NCBI GenBank assembly: GCA_963281155.1 | Contig: CAUJLY010000001.1 | Location: 930,001-994,000, forward strand | DNA from: Rhabditophanes sp. KR3021 | Lineage: Eukaryota > Nematoda > Chromadorea > Rhabditida > Alloionematidae | Length of the DNA: 64,000 nucleotides | Direction of reading: 5' to 3' | Shown: positions 35,324-46,182 of the stretch, piece after piece | Layout: every line of letters begins with the position of its first letter | Position numbering within the stretch: the stretch's first letter is position 1 | The notes under the pieces: model-generated | The model's database searches: none | The model's input: the letters and a program-made list of their open reading frames with translations, nothing else | What the model was told of the DNA's origin: nothing | Position numbers and translations under genes: made by a program

Positions 35324-35957
35324 CTTTATTATGATTAACTTTAAAATTGTCTATGTCAGAAAGGGTTGTATATTTATAGTATAATAAAAAATGTAATGTC
35401 GTCCTTATCAGACAGAGGTAGTGGTGTCATGCATACTTTGAAAGTTTGGGTAGATCAAACTTGGAAAGGCGTTTTGGGTGAAGTTGTGTGATAGTTAAGT
35501 TAGATTTAATTTTGTTTGGTGTTTTATGGGGGAAGTTGCAATTAGTAGGTAAGTTTGTTTTGCAGTTACTTTTTAAAGTTTCTCTTTAATATCACTACAA
35601 AGGTCAAATGATGACAAATTAAGGTTGAACTACATACAAAAATCATTCGACTATTTTCAAAATTCTCAAAAATGGTCCCATATTTTAATAAATTATTTTT
35701 TTGAATTAAGATAAAGTCTAGTGATAAGAGGCAACCTTTACTATATAGCAATTTATTTATGTATTAATATGTAGCTTGTAGACCGATACAATATGCGTCA
35801 GCTGTGATTTCTTATCATTTCCATCAAAAGAAAGATTGGAGGTGCAAAAATACAAATGTATCACAAAAATAGATTTAACACAAAACTTAAATATGTATTT
35901 GATTATAAGCGTGAGGTAGAGGAAAATTGTACTTCACAGGAGGCATCTTCAATCGCT
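35324..35957. other. Upstream region of the UGT
   Basis: No gene supported. A TATA-like TATATTTATAG lies near 35370 about 45 bases before the UGT ATG (minus strand). Confidence 0.35.
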
Positions 35958-36436
35958 TTACAGTTTTTGTTTCCAATTTATAATCAGTCTGGTTTTGAGA
36001 TTAGTTTCACTATTATTTTCAGTAGAGAGAAGGGAAGTTCGGCTTTTCTTTTGCAAATCAGAACAAAGCCATCTCTTGATTTGCTTTTCAGGTTTGGGCG
36101 ACGGTTTAGATGGCGATTTAGAGATTTTTTCGGGATCTTTAGCTTTCTTGTCATTTCTTATAGAGCTTCTGCTTCTTCATGTCGTCTGTTTCTGTTGATT
36201 ACATAGACGGTAATAGGCAAAATTGTAATGACAAGTAAACATAAACTCGCGCAAGCCAATATCGTTCCTGTGTGTTTTGAAATAAAGTTGTTTTCTCCGC
36301 ATTTGAGACGACCAGAATCAATAGGTTGTCGCATTCTATTGGAAATGGTGGTGTTGTTTGTACTAATCATATCATCTCCACAATCTTCAGCAACATATTT
36401 TGCAATAAACATCAACAAAAGAGTCCAATATGTCAT
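35958..36436 (-). pseudogene. Single-pass membrane protein with a frame break
   Basis: ATG at 36436 opens a 92-residue frame: signal peptide (MTYWTLLLMFIAKYVAEDCG), a polar Asn/Thr-rich ectodomain, and a membrane helix (GTILACASLCLLVITILPI) followed by NRNRRHEEAEAL and a stop at 36158. In another frame the sequence stays open to 35958 with a cytoplasmic-tail-like composition (DKKAKDPEKISKSPSKPSPK). No intron can connect the two, so a one-base indel near 36165-36190 probably separates the membrane part from its tail. It may be an error in the sequence or a recent loss. No family recognised. Confidence 0.4.
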
Positions 36437-36730
36437 GTTGTTGCTTGGGCATAAATGTACTTTTAGGATGTAATAACCCTTATATCACATTATAATTGCA
36501 TTCAAATTTTGTAAAGAAATCCAAATTTGGCCAACAGCAAATAGCATTTTTGTATATATTTTTGATGACCAATCACACAATAAAAACAACGTGACATAAT
36601 TATAAAAACAGGAGAAATGTTACGAAACGATTTAAAGTGATCTGCTATAAACAAGCTATTGGAATAAAGAATATACAAAAATAGACAGCCATAGAGTTGA
36701 GTTTTTAAATTTCTTAACAAATAAATTGTA

Positions 36731-37782
36731 ATGGAAATTGCTGCTTTCGAGGAGGCTATTCATAAAGCTCTTATATCAATAGGAATAGGTAGGAAACCAA
36801 CTTTCTTTCACGGTGTCAAGGCAGACGGGGAAAGATTTTGCTTTGTTGTGGAAGGAGTAAGTTTGTTAGTGACTATTTATGATTACTTTTGTTCAGAGAC
36901 TATTTCACACTGTTAGACTGTACTTGGCCAGCGAAGTAGAGTCATTTGTGGCTAAAAAGGATTTGGAACCAGTGAGATTCTTCCTCTATAGTCGCTGCCT
37001 AAGGTATATAGCTTATAATGGAAAAGCTCTGGAAAGTAAGGTTTTATCAAATTAGATTAGAAGTTCATTTCAGATGTAGCTTGTTTTGGGTATAATGACA
37101 TGTTCGAAGATGAAGTACAAAAATGCCTGCGAACTCTTAATTTTATTGATATAAAGGAGGAATTTAGTGGAAAGACTAAAGCACAAACTGGCTTTCACTT
37201 TTGTTTTGTAAGTAATTAATTGATGAGTAATTTTGATGCATTTTTTTAGTGCCAGACGGAGTTGAAATGTTACTATACTATGTTATTTGCGACTCAAGAA
37301 CATAACGGAGAAGATATATTTTTCGAGTTCAGTTTTTACGATGACTTGTCTAAGTCGAGGTTACATCAAATTAAGGATTACCTTGAAACTACTGAAAATA
37401 CAAACTTGATGTAAGTAGGAGTTTAAGATATTATTACATAATTTACTCTATCTCTTTTAGAGATGAAATCGCCTACAAACTCGAGTCATATATTTCCTAC
37501 CGAAAAGCTATAGAATGGTCGGCAGTCGAAATTTTAAAAAACAACTACTCAAACCTAGATGATGTAATAATTCAGGGCCAAATGGTGGGCCTCAAAGCCA
37601 ACCCTAATCATTCCTCAAAAGTGGCCGTGTATGCAGGTCAAAACAAAGTAATGATTCTAAAAGAAGGTGAAGTCACCAAAATAGACGCAACTCTTCTAAG
37701 AACCCAAGACATTTTTGCTGGGTTTGCTGATTTAAATGATCCAGATGTTACGCTTTACCTTTATGAAGGCAATCGTTACTAA
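36731..37782 (+). CDS. Unknown five-exon protein
   Basis: Exons 36731-36856, 36897-37035, 37074-37207, 37250-37410 and 37461-37782, all introns 38-50 nt with canonical ends and matching phases, give 293 residues. It starts MEIAAFEEAIHKALISIGIG and has alternating strands and helices (VRFFLYSRCLRYIAYNG; EDIFFEFSFYDDLSKSR) and a charged C-terminal domain with VAVYAGQNKVMILKEGEV. There is no signal peptide or membrane segment, so it is probably cytosolic or nuclear. No family was recognised. The intron density is higher than in its neighbours and makes the model secure even without homology. Confidence 0.75.
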
Positions 37783-38147
37783 ATTTTTAAAATCTATTCT
37801 GTCATTAATTCTTAACACGTATCTATTTATCAATTGAATAAATTAATTTTGTATATATTTTGACTATGAAATTTGAATAAAACATTAGGAAATAAACTAT
37901 TTAAGAAAAGATTTTAACGATAGGAGCTTATTGTGTCCTGATTGTCTTTTTTGGTGGTATTGTAATTGTTGGTGTGTTTTATTTAATAAACTTTTAGTTT
38001 TAGGAAGATGTCACTTGTTTTTGAGATGGTACATAAGCACCTTAAACCGTTGTTTGACAATCTTGGAAGAGACGCTGATGGAAAGAAACGTTGGCGCAAC
38101 AAGTTACTGAGCTTTCAGAAACTATCATCGTTGACAAAGAAGTTAAG

Positions 38148-38565
38148 ATGAAACAAGGGATGTCCCAATCTGGTCTAAAGAAACGTGTCCTCAAAGTGAT
38201 TGGCGAAGCTGATATCAGGGAACAATTTTGGAAGATGCGTCTCCTAGACAACATCGCCTCTTTCATAATTGACATCCTAACCAAAAGACCCACATTTTCT
38301 CTCGACTCTCAAATTAGTTCAGACGACAGCCAAATCGCCAACAAGGACGCAGTTGAATTTGATGAAAAGATCGTTGAAAAACTTCTTCACCATAATAGGG
38401 GAGGAGTCAACATTTTTGGCAGGCGAATTATCCTTAATGGCTGCTCAATGTTCTGGAATTTAGTCAAAAACCACATGACTCTTAACAGGTAATCACATAC
38501 TCATCAAATATAATTATTTACTTATCTATAGATCAATTCCACACAATATTAACACCACCAAATAA
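38148..38565 (+). CDS. Unknown small protein, 5' end unclear
   Basis: Exons 38148-38488 and 38532-38565 (43-nt intron, phase 2) encode about 124 residues from MKQGMSQSGLKKRVLKVIGE to HNINTTK. The frame stays open upstream to about 38082, and a different frame opens with a good ATG at 38008 (MSLVFEMVHKHLKPLFDNL) and runs to a TGA near 38150. Either the true start is at 38148, with a trans-splice acceptor at CTTTCAG (38118), or the two frames were once joined and an indel separates them. No domain recognised; the C-terminal half has RRIILNGCSMFWNLVKNH. Confidence 0.45.
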
Positions 38566-38792
38566 AATGGACTTATTTGTTTTGCATAAATTTGAATACA
38601 TTACATCGACTTTTGTTAAATTAAAATAAAATTTTATTTAGTAGCTGTTTGCTTATTGTAATTTAAAAAAATATCAGAATAACCGTGATGAATTTTTAAT
38701 TTAATTTGATGTGGATAGAAGATTTGCTTCGATTGAATAAATTATTGTTTTGTATAAAAGGCGATGAAAACAAAGTGATTCAAAGGAGTATA

Positions 38793-39724
38793 ATGGCTTG
38801 GTTGACTTATTTAGCTGTTTTTGCTATTACAGCAGTTTCTATTGCTGTAGCAGGTCAAGTTGATGTTGGAAATAGTTGTTCTGTTGCATCAACTTCAACT
38901 TGCAAGTCAGGATTTGTATGCGCAAAGACAACTGAAGTTTGTGTTACTATTTGCACAAGCCCTAGTCAATGCCCAGATAAGACATGTGCCATTCAAGATG
39001 AGGGAGGTACAGGTACTCTCAACAAATCAAATTATTGCTTATCAGCTCAGGATAAAACAAATAAGGATTATTGTGATGCAACTACAAACAAACCTGGCTT
39101 TACTTGTAATTTCTTGACCTTGAGATTGCAAAAAGTAGTAATTCCAACTGGAATACTTAAAGTTGGCCAGAAATGTGATACTGCTAATTTGATATGCGAC
39201 CCCGAACTCGTTTGTAATACTTTCCAATCGGTTCCTAAGTGCTCTAAACCATGCCAAACTTCCTCTGATTGCGGATTTGGTGCCATTGAAAGTGACTGTG
39301 CTGTCGTAACCGATTCAATTCACAAAGCTTGTAAACCTCCATCAAATACCAAACTAAATGCCTGCTTAGATGATGTTCCCCATCTTGCAACGCAAATGCT
39401 TACTGTAATCCATTTAGCCTCCATTGTGAAGTTAAAAAAAATATTGGAGATACTTGCAGCCAAATTTACCCCCAATGTAATGACAGATTAATTTGCAATC
39501 CAACGGTCCTTGATAAGAATACACCTACTTGCACGGCTGCCTGTGATACTAAATTTGCTTGTTATTCATCCGACGGAAGCTTCAATAGATGTTCAAATGA
39601 ATCTTTGCCCCAACAAATTGCAACAGGATATTGCATTGTCAATAAAGCTAAGCAATGTACAAAAGATTCTAATTGTGGAAGTGGGAAGAAATGCAATAAA
39701 TTCGTCTTGCAGTGTACTATTTAA
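38793..39724 (+). CDS. Secreted cysteine-rich protein with a frameshift
   Basis: ATG at 38793 gives a signal peptide (MAWLTYLAVFAITAVSIAVA, cleaved before GQVDVG) and a long cysteine-rich body of repeated segments such as VGNSCSVASTSTCKSGFVC and VGQKCDTANLICDPELVC. At about 39372, in GTTCCCCATC, the frame shifts: downstream the cysteine pattern continues only in another frame (NANAYCNPFSLHC, CNDRLICNPTV, CTKDSNCGSGKKC) to a TAA at 39722-39724. The original frame runs on without cysteines to a stop at 39491. One extra C in the run of four would rejoin both parts. It resembles nematode proteins built of repeated short Cys modules; role unknown. Confidence 0.6.
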
Positions 39725-39926
39725 ACATCTATTATCTTCATTTTGATATTGTAACACTTTAAAATATAAACTTGTATTCATATACCTCCTGCACAATTAA
39801 CTTTAAAGAATGCAAATATCAAGGTATCAAAGACTATGCTATTTTACCAAATACTTTGTGACCCCTTCATGAAGGATGTCACAAAAGGTAACATTTCTGT
39901 TTTTCACTGCTTGTAATCATTTTTAG

Positions 39927-40148
39927 ACAAATTCGACGGAACGGAAGCACTTCAACTGCTTCTTGCAAGTAATAACCCAAGCTGAGGTTGCTGGTGAAAG
40001 CATTTATAAACTCACATTTAGTATATCTTCTAATTATCTTACGAAGCTGCATACTATATCGAAAATACTGCAGAATAAAATCAAGAAAACTTTATGTAAA
40101 TTTAAGCATGATATGATTGGCTCTTATCTTATGGAAATTGTCGTTTAA
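39927..40148 (+). pseudogene. Possible cystatin-like remnant
   Basis: After an acceptor (ATTTTTAG, 39926) the frame reads FNCFLQVITQAEVAGESIYK then LTFSI, which recalls the QVVAG-Y-x-L core of cystatins. Upstream exons could not be joined in phase and the C-terminal disulfide region is not recognisable. It is either a fragment or a coincidence. The rest of 39725-40297 is spacer and the glucosidase promoter. Confidence 0.2.
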
Positions 40149-40297
40149 ATATGTTTATCTAAATACCTTTAACTTCTTCTCTTTACTCAGTTCCTTCCAC
40201 GAAAACCATACACGGTTCTCCAACCAAATGACCACCTGGTACATTTGAAAGCTTAGATTCATTACGGTTACATTATTTATATTGCAAGATAATTATC

Positions 40298-42688
40298 ATG
40301 GTGGAGAAGCCAAAAATCAGATCCCGACAGAAGGAAAAACTGGAATCTTTGGATGGTAATCAAGTTTCATTTACTACAGTCAAAAGAGAGAATGAAACAG
40401 CTATAAAATCAGCCTTCAAAGTATTAATGTGGATTCTGCCACTTCTAGCTGCTCTTGGCATACTCTTAAACCCCTTCTCCAACAACGTCCTATCGGCAGT
40501 CACCAAATCAGATCTACCGCTAATCACGGACACCTCCTTAATAGACAAGAAAGCCTGGTCGACATATCGCTCACACACTTACTTTGGCTTGAAAGCACGA
40601 CATGAGATGTCTCCCAACTTTGGAATGATGTGGTTTAGACAGCCTATGCCTAATCAACAAAACTACCAACTCAAACTAAGACACTGGTGTTACAATGAAG
40701 ATTCCCTCAAAAACTATGCATGGCTATTTCATGATGGAAAGTCATTTGGGGAACAGAGAATTAATGATGACTATATGCAGATGAATGCTAGTTTTATCGG
40801 GAATGAGCACTCCTTTTCAACAAAAGTTAGTGTCAAGAACGGTAACAAATTCGCCAAAACAACGGTAATCTATTACTTCGGTGTTCAAGGACCAAACGAC
40901 TTCATTGAGTATGATGGGGAAAAGAATATGATTGATGGGAGGACAGACGAATTAGGTGACTTTAGCTTGAGCTTCGACTTTGGAAAGGATGCCAAGGTGT
41001 TTGTGCTCAATAATGACACTCTGACGAATGCTGTTCAATATGAAGACTTTGTCAAATCCTCTTTGATATTCGACCAAAAAGATGGAATCAGAATTAGTGA
41101 AGCTCGTCCCCATTCGCCTTCACTCAAGTTTATTGCTGTGCAAGTTACGTTGACTGGTAAAGGGTCCTCCTATACTTCATTTAAAGGAGATACAGGTCAA
41201 ACACTAGATAGAACAAACTATGACACCAAACTCAAGGAAAAAGAAGCTTTATTCGAGGCTCATTTTGAAAGCCGCTTTCATCTCTCTTCGCTGAACCTGA
41301 CCTCAATTGAAAAAGAACTAGGTCGGGTCGCTTTATCAAATATGCTTGGCGGCATTTCAGACTTTTACGGATCCAATATAGTCCACCCCAAGAACGAACC
41401 AAACAAAGGCAAAACATACTTGTACGGTCCACACAACCTCCTGACCGCAGTGCCCTCCCGCTCATTCTTTCCACGTGGCTTTTTATGGGATGAAGCTTTT
41501 CACAACATCTTGATTCGTAAATTCGACCCTCAATTATCCTTCGACATTCTATCTTCTTGGTTTGACACCATAAACAAGGATGGCTGGATTCCAAGAGAGA
41601 TGATCTTAGGGGAAGAGTCTCTTAAACGGGTGCCTTCTGAATTTGTGGTTCAACGAGATGATGTTGCTAATCCGCCGGCTTTCTTCTATCTGATGGATTT
41701 GTTCTTGAAAGATAGAGGATTCGTCGAGGAACACATGGAATCCCTCAAGAAACTCCACCCTCGGATGAGATTGTGGTTCAAATGGCTGATGAGCAGTCAG
41801 AAAGCATCCAAAAGTGGTTTGTTTAGATGGCGTGGAAGATTAGAGAATCTTGATACCGAGCTGAATCCTAAGACTCTTGCTTCAGGGCTGGATGATTACC
41901 CAAGAGCTACCAATCCGACCCACCAAGAATACCATCTTGACTTGAAGTGTTGGATGATGATGTCCAGTCAGGTTATGTCTAAGTTTGATAAGATCGTCAA
42001 TACTAACAACTTAGACCAGTTATTTGAGGAGTTGGGTGGTGACGATTATAGCGAGTACTCGTTTTTGAAGGAAAATCACTGGGATCCACAAGGCCAAATG
42101 TTCGCTGACTACGGCTTGCACAGTACAGACGTCTACCTCAAGCAAACTTTGTACCGCGATCAAAACGGGTACGTCCAATCCCAAACCAAGCGAGAATTCA
42201 GAAGAGCACCCAAACAACAATTTGTTACCAACGCCTTTGGATATGTCAATCTGTTTCCACTTCTATTGAAGCAAATTCCCCCAAATGCTCCTGAATTAGA
42301 GATTACGCTGAAGAAATTGGGAGATGGCAACGCTACATGGTCCAAATACGGGCTGAGATCAGTCTCCAAGACATCACCTTACTATGGAGCCAAGAACACC
42401 GAACACGATCCTGGTTACTGGAGAGGTTACATTTGGATTAATCTAAACTACATGGCTTTGTCTGCTCTTAACCATTATGGAAGTGTTGAAGGGCCGTATC
42501 GGGAAATGTCGCTTCAGTTGTTCACCGATCTAAGAACAAACATCATCAACCTAATTAGCAACGAGTACAATCGAACCGGTTATGTCTTTGAAAACTATGA
42601 TGATTCAACGGGTATGGGTCAAGGCACGCGGCCTTTTAACGGATGGAGTTCTTTGGTGTTGGTGATCATGTCTGGAGACTTTTCTTAA
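40298..42688 (+). CDS. MOGS: Mannosyl-oligosaccharide glucosidase I (GH63)
   Basis: A 796-residue protein in a single exon. It is a type II membrane protein: a basic cytosolic tail (MVEKPKIRSRQKEKLE), a hydrophobic anchor (VLMWILPLLAALGILL, about residues 43-58), then the lumenal GH63 enzyme. Family blocks are WSTYRSHTYFGLKARHEMSP, GFLWDEAFHNILI (carrying acidic residues of the active-site block), WIPREMILGEES, SGLDDYPRA and PGYWRGYIWINLNY. It removes the outermost glucose from the N-glycan precursor in the ER. Length matches animal homologues (about 800-840). The lack of introns over 2.4 kb and a richer GC content set it apart from the A/T-rich genes that follow. Its 3' region carries the first copy of the island repeat. 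Confidence 0.95.
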   Translation: MVEKPKIRSRQKEKLESLDGNQVSFTTVKRENETAIKSAFKVLMWILPLLAALGILLNPFSNNVLSAVTKSDLPLITDTSLIDKKAWSTYRSHTYFGLKARHEMSPNFGMMWFRQPMPNQQNYQLKLRHWCYNEDSLKNYAWLFHDGKSFGEQRINDDYMQMNASFIGNEHSFSTKVSVKNGNKFAKTTVIYYFGVQGPNDFIEYDGEKNMIDGRTDELGDFSLSFDFGKDAKVFVLNNDTLTNAVQYEDFVKSSLIFDQKDGIRISEARPHSPSLKFIAVQVTLTGKGSSYTSFKGDTGQTLDRTNYDTKLKEKEALFEAHFESRFHLSSLNLTSIEKELGRVALSNMLGGISDFYGSNIVHPKNEPNKGKTYLYGPHNLLTAVPSRSFFPRGFLWDEAFHNILIRKFDPQLSFDILSSWFDTINKDGWIPREMILGEESLKRVPSEFVVQRDDVANPPAFFYLMDLFLKDRGFVEEHMESLKKLHPRMRLWFKWLMSSQKASKSGLFRWRGRLENLDTELNPKTLASGLDDYPRATNPTHQEYHLDLKCWMMMSSQVMSKFDKIVNTNNLDQLFEELGGDDYSEYSFLKENHWDPQGQMFADYGLHSTDVYLKQTLYRDQNGYVQSQTKREFRRAPKQQFVTNAFGYVNLFPLLLKQIPPNAPELEITLKKLGDGNATWSKYGLRSVSKTSPYYGAKNTEHDPGYWRGYIWINLNYMALSALNHYGSVEGPYREMSLQLFTDLRTNIINLISNEYNRTGYVFENYDDSTGMGQGTRPFNGWSSLVLVIMSGDFS

Positions 42689-42792
42689 ATTTAATGAATG
42701 GAAAACAATTCAACCAATTCTCACTTCACGAGATCAAACACGACATTTCTAGAAATCAAAAACTTCCCACTTGTCAAAAGTCTAATGTAACT

Positions 42793-42968
42793 ACTAATAA
42801 CTAACTACATCTGTAGCAAAGTAAATTCAACTTTTATTACCATTCTTTAATTAGATGGACCCTTAAATAAATACAACTTTTATTTATGACTGTGTTTCCT
42901 TTTATTGTGTATAATTAATTTATTTAAAAGGAAAAGTTAATCTTAAACTTAATTCCTTTTTAGTGTTC
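42793..42968 (+). repeat. Island direct repeat, left copy
   Basis: About 176 bp beginning ACTAATAACTAACTACATCT, roughly 90% identical to 47735-47912 in the same orientation. It includes AATAAA-type signals likely used by the glucosidase I transcript. Confidence 0.9.
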
Positions 42969-43045
42969 TTAAGGTGGGGAAAAATGAATTCAAGATATAT
43001 TAACTATTTTTTGTTATTCAAGCTATACAATGTTGCTCACCTAAA

Positions 43046-43302
43046 ATAATGCCACTCCCTCGAGTGACCGAGTGAGTTTTGTAATAAATAAAGTCACTTG
43101 AAAAAATTTTGAGTGAGTTTACAAAAAAATATAGTTTTGAGATTTTTTCTTGCTAAAACAAAGCTTTAAATTAGTAAAGATACAATTATAAACCATTTTC
43201 AACCAAAAAATGATTAGTTTATTGATTTAATTGTCAAAAAAATATTTTTTACAACTCACTTCAAGTCACTCACTTACAAGTAACTTGAGTGGGCGACATT
43301 AT
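43046..43302. mobile_element. MITE-like inverted-repeat element
   Basis: About 257 bp. The left end reads ATAATGCCACTCCCTCGAGT; the right end in reverse complement reads ATAATGTCGCCCACTCAAGT. Inner arms also match loosely (GAGTGAGTTTACAAAAAA against GAAGTGAGTTGTAAAAAA). There is no coding capacity. A target-site duplication was not clear. Confidence 0.5.
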
Positions 43303-43564
43303 ATACTTCTGACCATATAAATAAATAATCAAGATACATTAATGAAATTATGTAGATAAATAGTGCTGATGTAAATACTATAAAGAAGTATTAGAGTGAT
43401 AAGATAAGATTAAAAGAAGAAAATGATTCGATTTAGCATCTTGAAAGCAGTGATTAGCTCTTCGAATCAGACAAATACATTATATATTTGAATATATTCC
43501 ACAATTTGCTAATTCATTCATAACATATTTTCAGAAAGTTTGAAACAATTAAAAGAGTTAAAAA

Positions 43565-45574
43565 ATGACATCATATGCTATTGGAATTGACTTAGGAACA
43601 ACTTTTTCATGTGTAGCAGTTTATAGAAATCAAAAAGTTGAGGTAATTGCAAATGGACATGGTAAGAAAAATTATCTATTGTTTTTAAACTAAATTCATT
43701 GAGGGTCACGAATAACGCCATCAGTTGTCTGCTTTATGGACGCTGAAATATTAGTGGGACAAGCGGCATTAGAAATGCTTGGTATTAACCCGACCAATGT
43801 TGTTTACGGTAACCTTTTTGAATTAATAATAATAAATTATTTATTTAGATAGCAAACGATTGATAGGACGAAAATATGTGGATGATATCGTTAAAGGCGA
43901 TGTAAAGAATTATCCTTTTAAAGTAACAAATGGTAGAGGTAATAGATGTTTAATTTCCGTAGAGAGAAATGAAGTAGATGGCAAAAAAACAAAACGATAT
44001 ACACCAGAAGCAATTGCAGCTCATATTTTGAAAAACTTAAAAAAAACTGCGGAAGAATTTTTAAGTTGCAAAATCACTGAAGCCGTTATTACTGTTCCTG
44101 CTTATTTTAAAAATTATCAAAAGCAAGCGACCAAAAATGCTGGCGAAATTGCAGGACTTAAAGTCTTAAAAGTATTAACTGAACCCACATCCGCTGTAAT
44201 ACAATATGCTCACGATAATAAAGGTGCAGTTAATGGATTGGTCCTAGTGTTTGATTTAGGGGGAGGGACATTTGATGTATCTATTGTTAGAATTGACAAT
44301 TCCAATATAGAAGTTTTATCAACTTCAGGTGATACACATTTAGGTAAGTCTAATTTTAATTATTTCGAATATTTAATGTATAATTAGGTGGCAGTGACTT
44401 TGATTCTGTCATTCTGGAGCATGCAATAGCAGAAATTGTGAAAAAACATAACATAGACGTTTCAGGTGATCCTAGAGCAAAAGCAAAGCTCAAAGTTGAA
44501 TGCGAAAAGGCAAAAAGAACATTATCTGCAAATCATGATACAAACATAATTGTTCCAAATATTATAAACGGAATTGATATTCAAATTAAGATTACAAGAG
44601 CAAAATTTAATAGTTTATGCAGTAAACTTTTTGATAGAATAAATAAACCAATAGATCAGGCTTTGGAAGAAGCCAAGTTGACAAAAGACAATATTGATAA
44701 GGTTCTTTTAGCAGGTGGATCCATAAGAGTCCCTAAGGTTAAGGAACAATTGAGTAAATACTTTGCACCAGATAAAATAGTTCAATCCATAAATCCCGAT
44801 GAAGCCATGGCTGTTGGGGCAGCTATTTATGCGTCCCAAATGTCTTCTAATCAACTGCAACGTTGTGAAAAGATATGCTTGGAAGATGTAGTACCTTTTC
44901 CATTAGGTATAAAAATTAGCAAGGAAAGGATGCATTTCATAATTGACAAAAATACCAAATTTCCCGCTTGTAAGACACAAAAGTACCGAACTTCCGAAGA
45001 CAATCAACTCGCTGTCGAAGTTTGGGTATATGAGGGTGAAAGTGATATGGTAGATAAAAATAATGAACTTGGTATGTTCACACTCAGTGGTCTTCAACCT
45101 AAACCTAAAGGAGAAATTGAAATTGAAATAGTATTTGATCTAAATGATAATGGTATCCTTGAAGTAACTGCTGTAGAAGTATCTAAAAATCTTAAAAAAA
45201 CTATTACTATTGAAAAAGATGCGTCCAAAATGACTCAAAACGAACTTGACAAAATCATTAAAGAATTTAAAAATGATTGTAAAGGGACAGAAGAATTCAA
45301 AAAAGCCCAAGAAGTCAAAAACAGTTGTGAACTCATTTGTGAAGACATCGTAAGAGAAATTGAAGATAAATCAGATAAATATAATTTAAGTAGCGAATTT
45401 ATGCTTAATGCTAAAACCGAAATTAAAACTTATATAACTTGGGCAAACCAACAACATACCGTTTTGTCGGATACTGAAGTTAAATCAAAAGTTAATATTG
45501 TCAAAAATGCAATTGTCAAAATTGTGAACAATCCTAAAACTTTTGAGGAACTTTTCAGAGATATGACACTTTAA
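43565..45574 (+). CDS. Fast-evolving cytosolic-type HSP70
   Basis: Exons 43565-43661, 43704-43808, 43849-44343 and 44388-45574 give 627 residues. The nucleotide-binding domain is intact in its key parts: [17 protein letters not shown] at the start, [34 protein letters not shown], and [15 protein letters not shown]. The substrate-binding domain follows ([30 protein letters not shown]) and then a charged helical lid. It ends EELFRDMTL without the EEVD tail that cytosolic HSP70s use to bind co-chaperones, and there is no ER signal or KDEL. Codons are strongly A/T-biased and many usually invariant sites differ, which suggests relaxed selection or a special role. It lies inside the repeat-flanked island. 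Confidence 0.9.
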
Positions 45575-45676
45575 TTCATTTTATAAACATTTATTTCATT
45601 CTTATTTTTTGATAGGTTGGACTACCTTTATTATTGCATGGCAACATTTAAAATTTTGAAATAGCTTTTTTAGACA

Positions 45677-46182
45677 ATGACGAAAAAGTATGTGTTAGGT
45701 ATAGATATTGGCTTCCAGCATACTTATACTGCAGCTTATCAACAAAATAATGTGATATTAATACAAAATTATTTAAATGGTAATCTAAAATCTCATTAAG
45801 TTTATTAATTAGCCACCTTAGCTTCAAATAAGTTTGCCTCCTCATTAACATTTGGTGGTAACGTTTATTTGATAAGAGGAAGTGAATGTTCAAATCAAAT
45901 AAATGCAAATCAAAAATTGTATGGTACGTTTTTTTATGCTTGATAAATACATTATTTGCAGGATATAAACTGCTTTTGAAAGAATTGTTCAACGGAATCA
46001 AGTTGTCAGATACAGTTACCTTAAACGCACAAAATTCGGAAACCTTGACAATTATGAAAAGTTCGCTCGGTGGAGTTACGACAGGCTTACATTTAAATGT
46101 TTGTTCACATTATTTATCTACTCTACTACCGAGACATTTATTGGAAGCTATTGAAAAGACATATATACATAATTATGTTTAG
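45677..46182 (+). CDS. Mini-HSP70: N-terminal fragment as a spliced gene
   Basis: Exons 45677-45779, 45813-45923 and 45962-46182 (introns 33 and 38 nt) give 144 residues. It begins KYVLGIDIGFQHTYTAAY, aligning with the first strand pair of HSP70, then SSLTFGGNVYLIRGSE matches the next strands ([17 protein letters not shown] in the full gene). The first two intron positions and phases equal those of the adjacent HSP70, so it is a duplicate. After LLLKELFNG the HSP70 resemblance fades and the protein ends at HNYV. The phosphate-binding Thr pair (GTT) is changed to GFQ, so ATPase activity is unlikely. It may be a decaying copy or a small protein with a new role. Confidence 0.6.

Noticed and set aside
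35856..36206. 116-codon plus-strand frame
   Set aside because: Opposite to the basic tail of the minus-strand membrane protein; Phe/Arg-rich composition is that of an antisense shadow.
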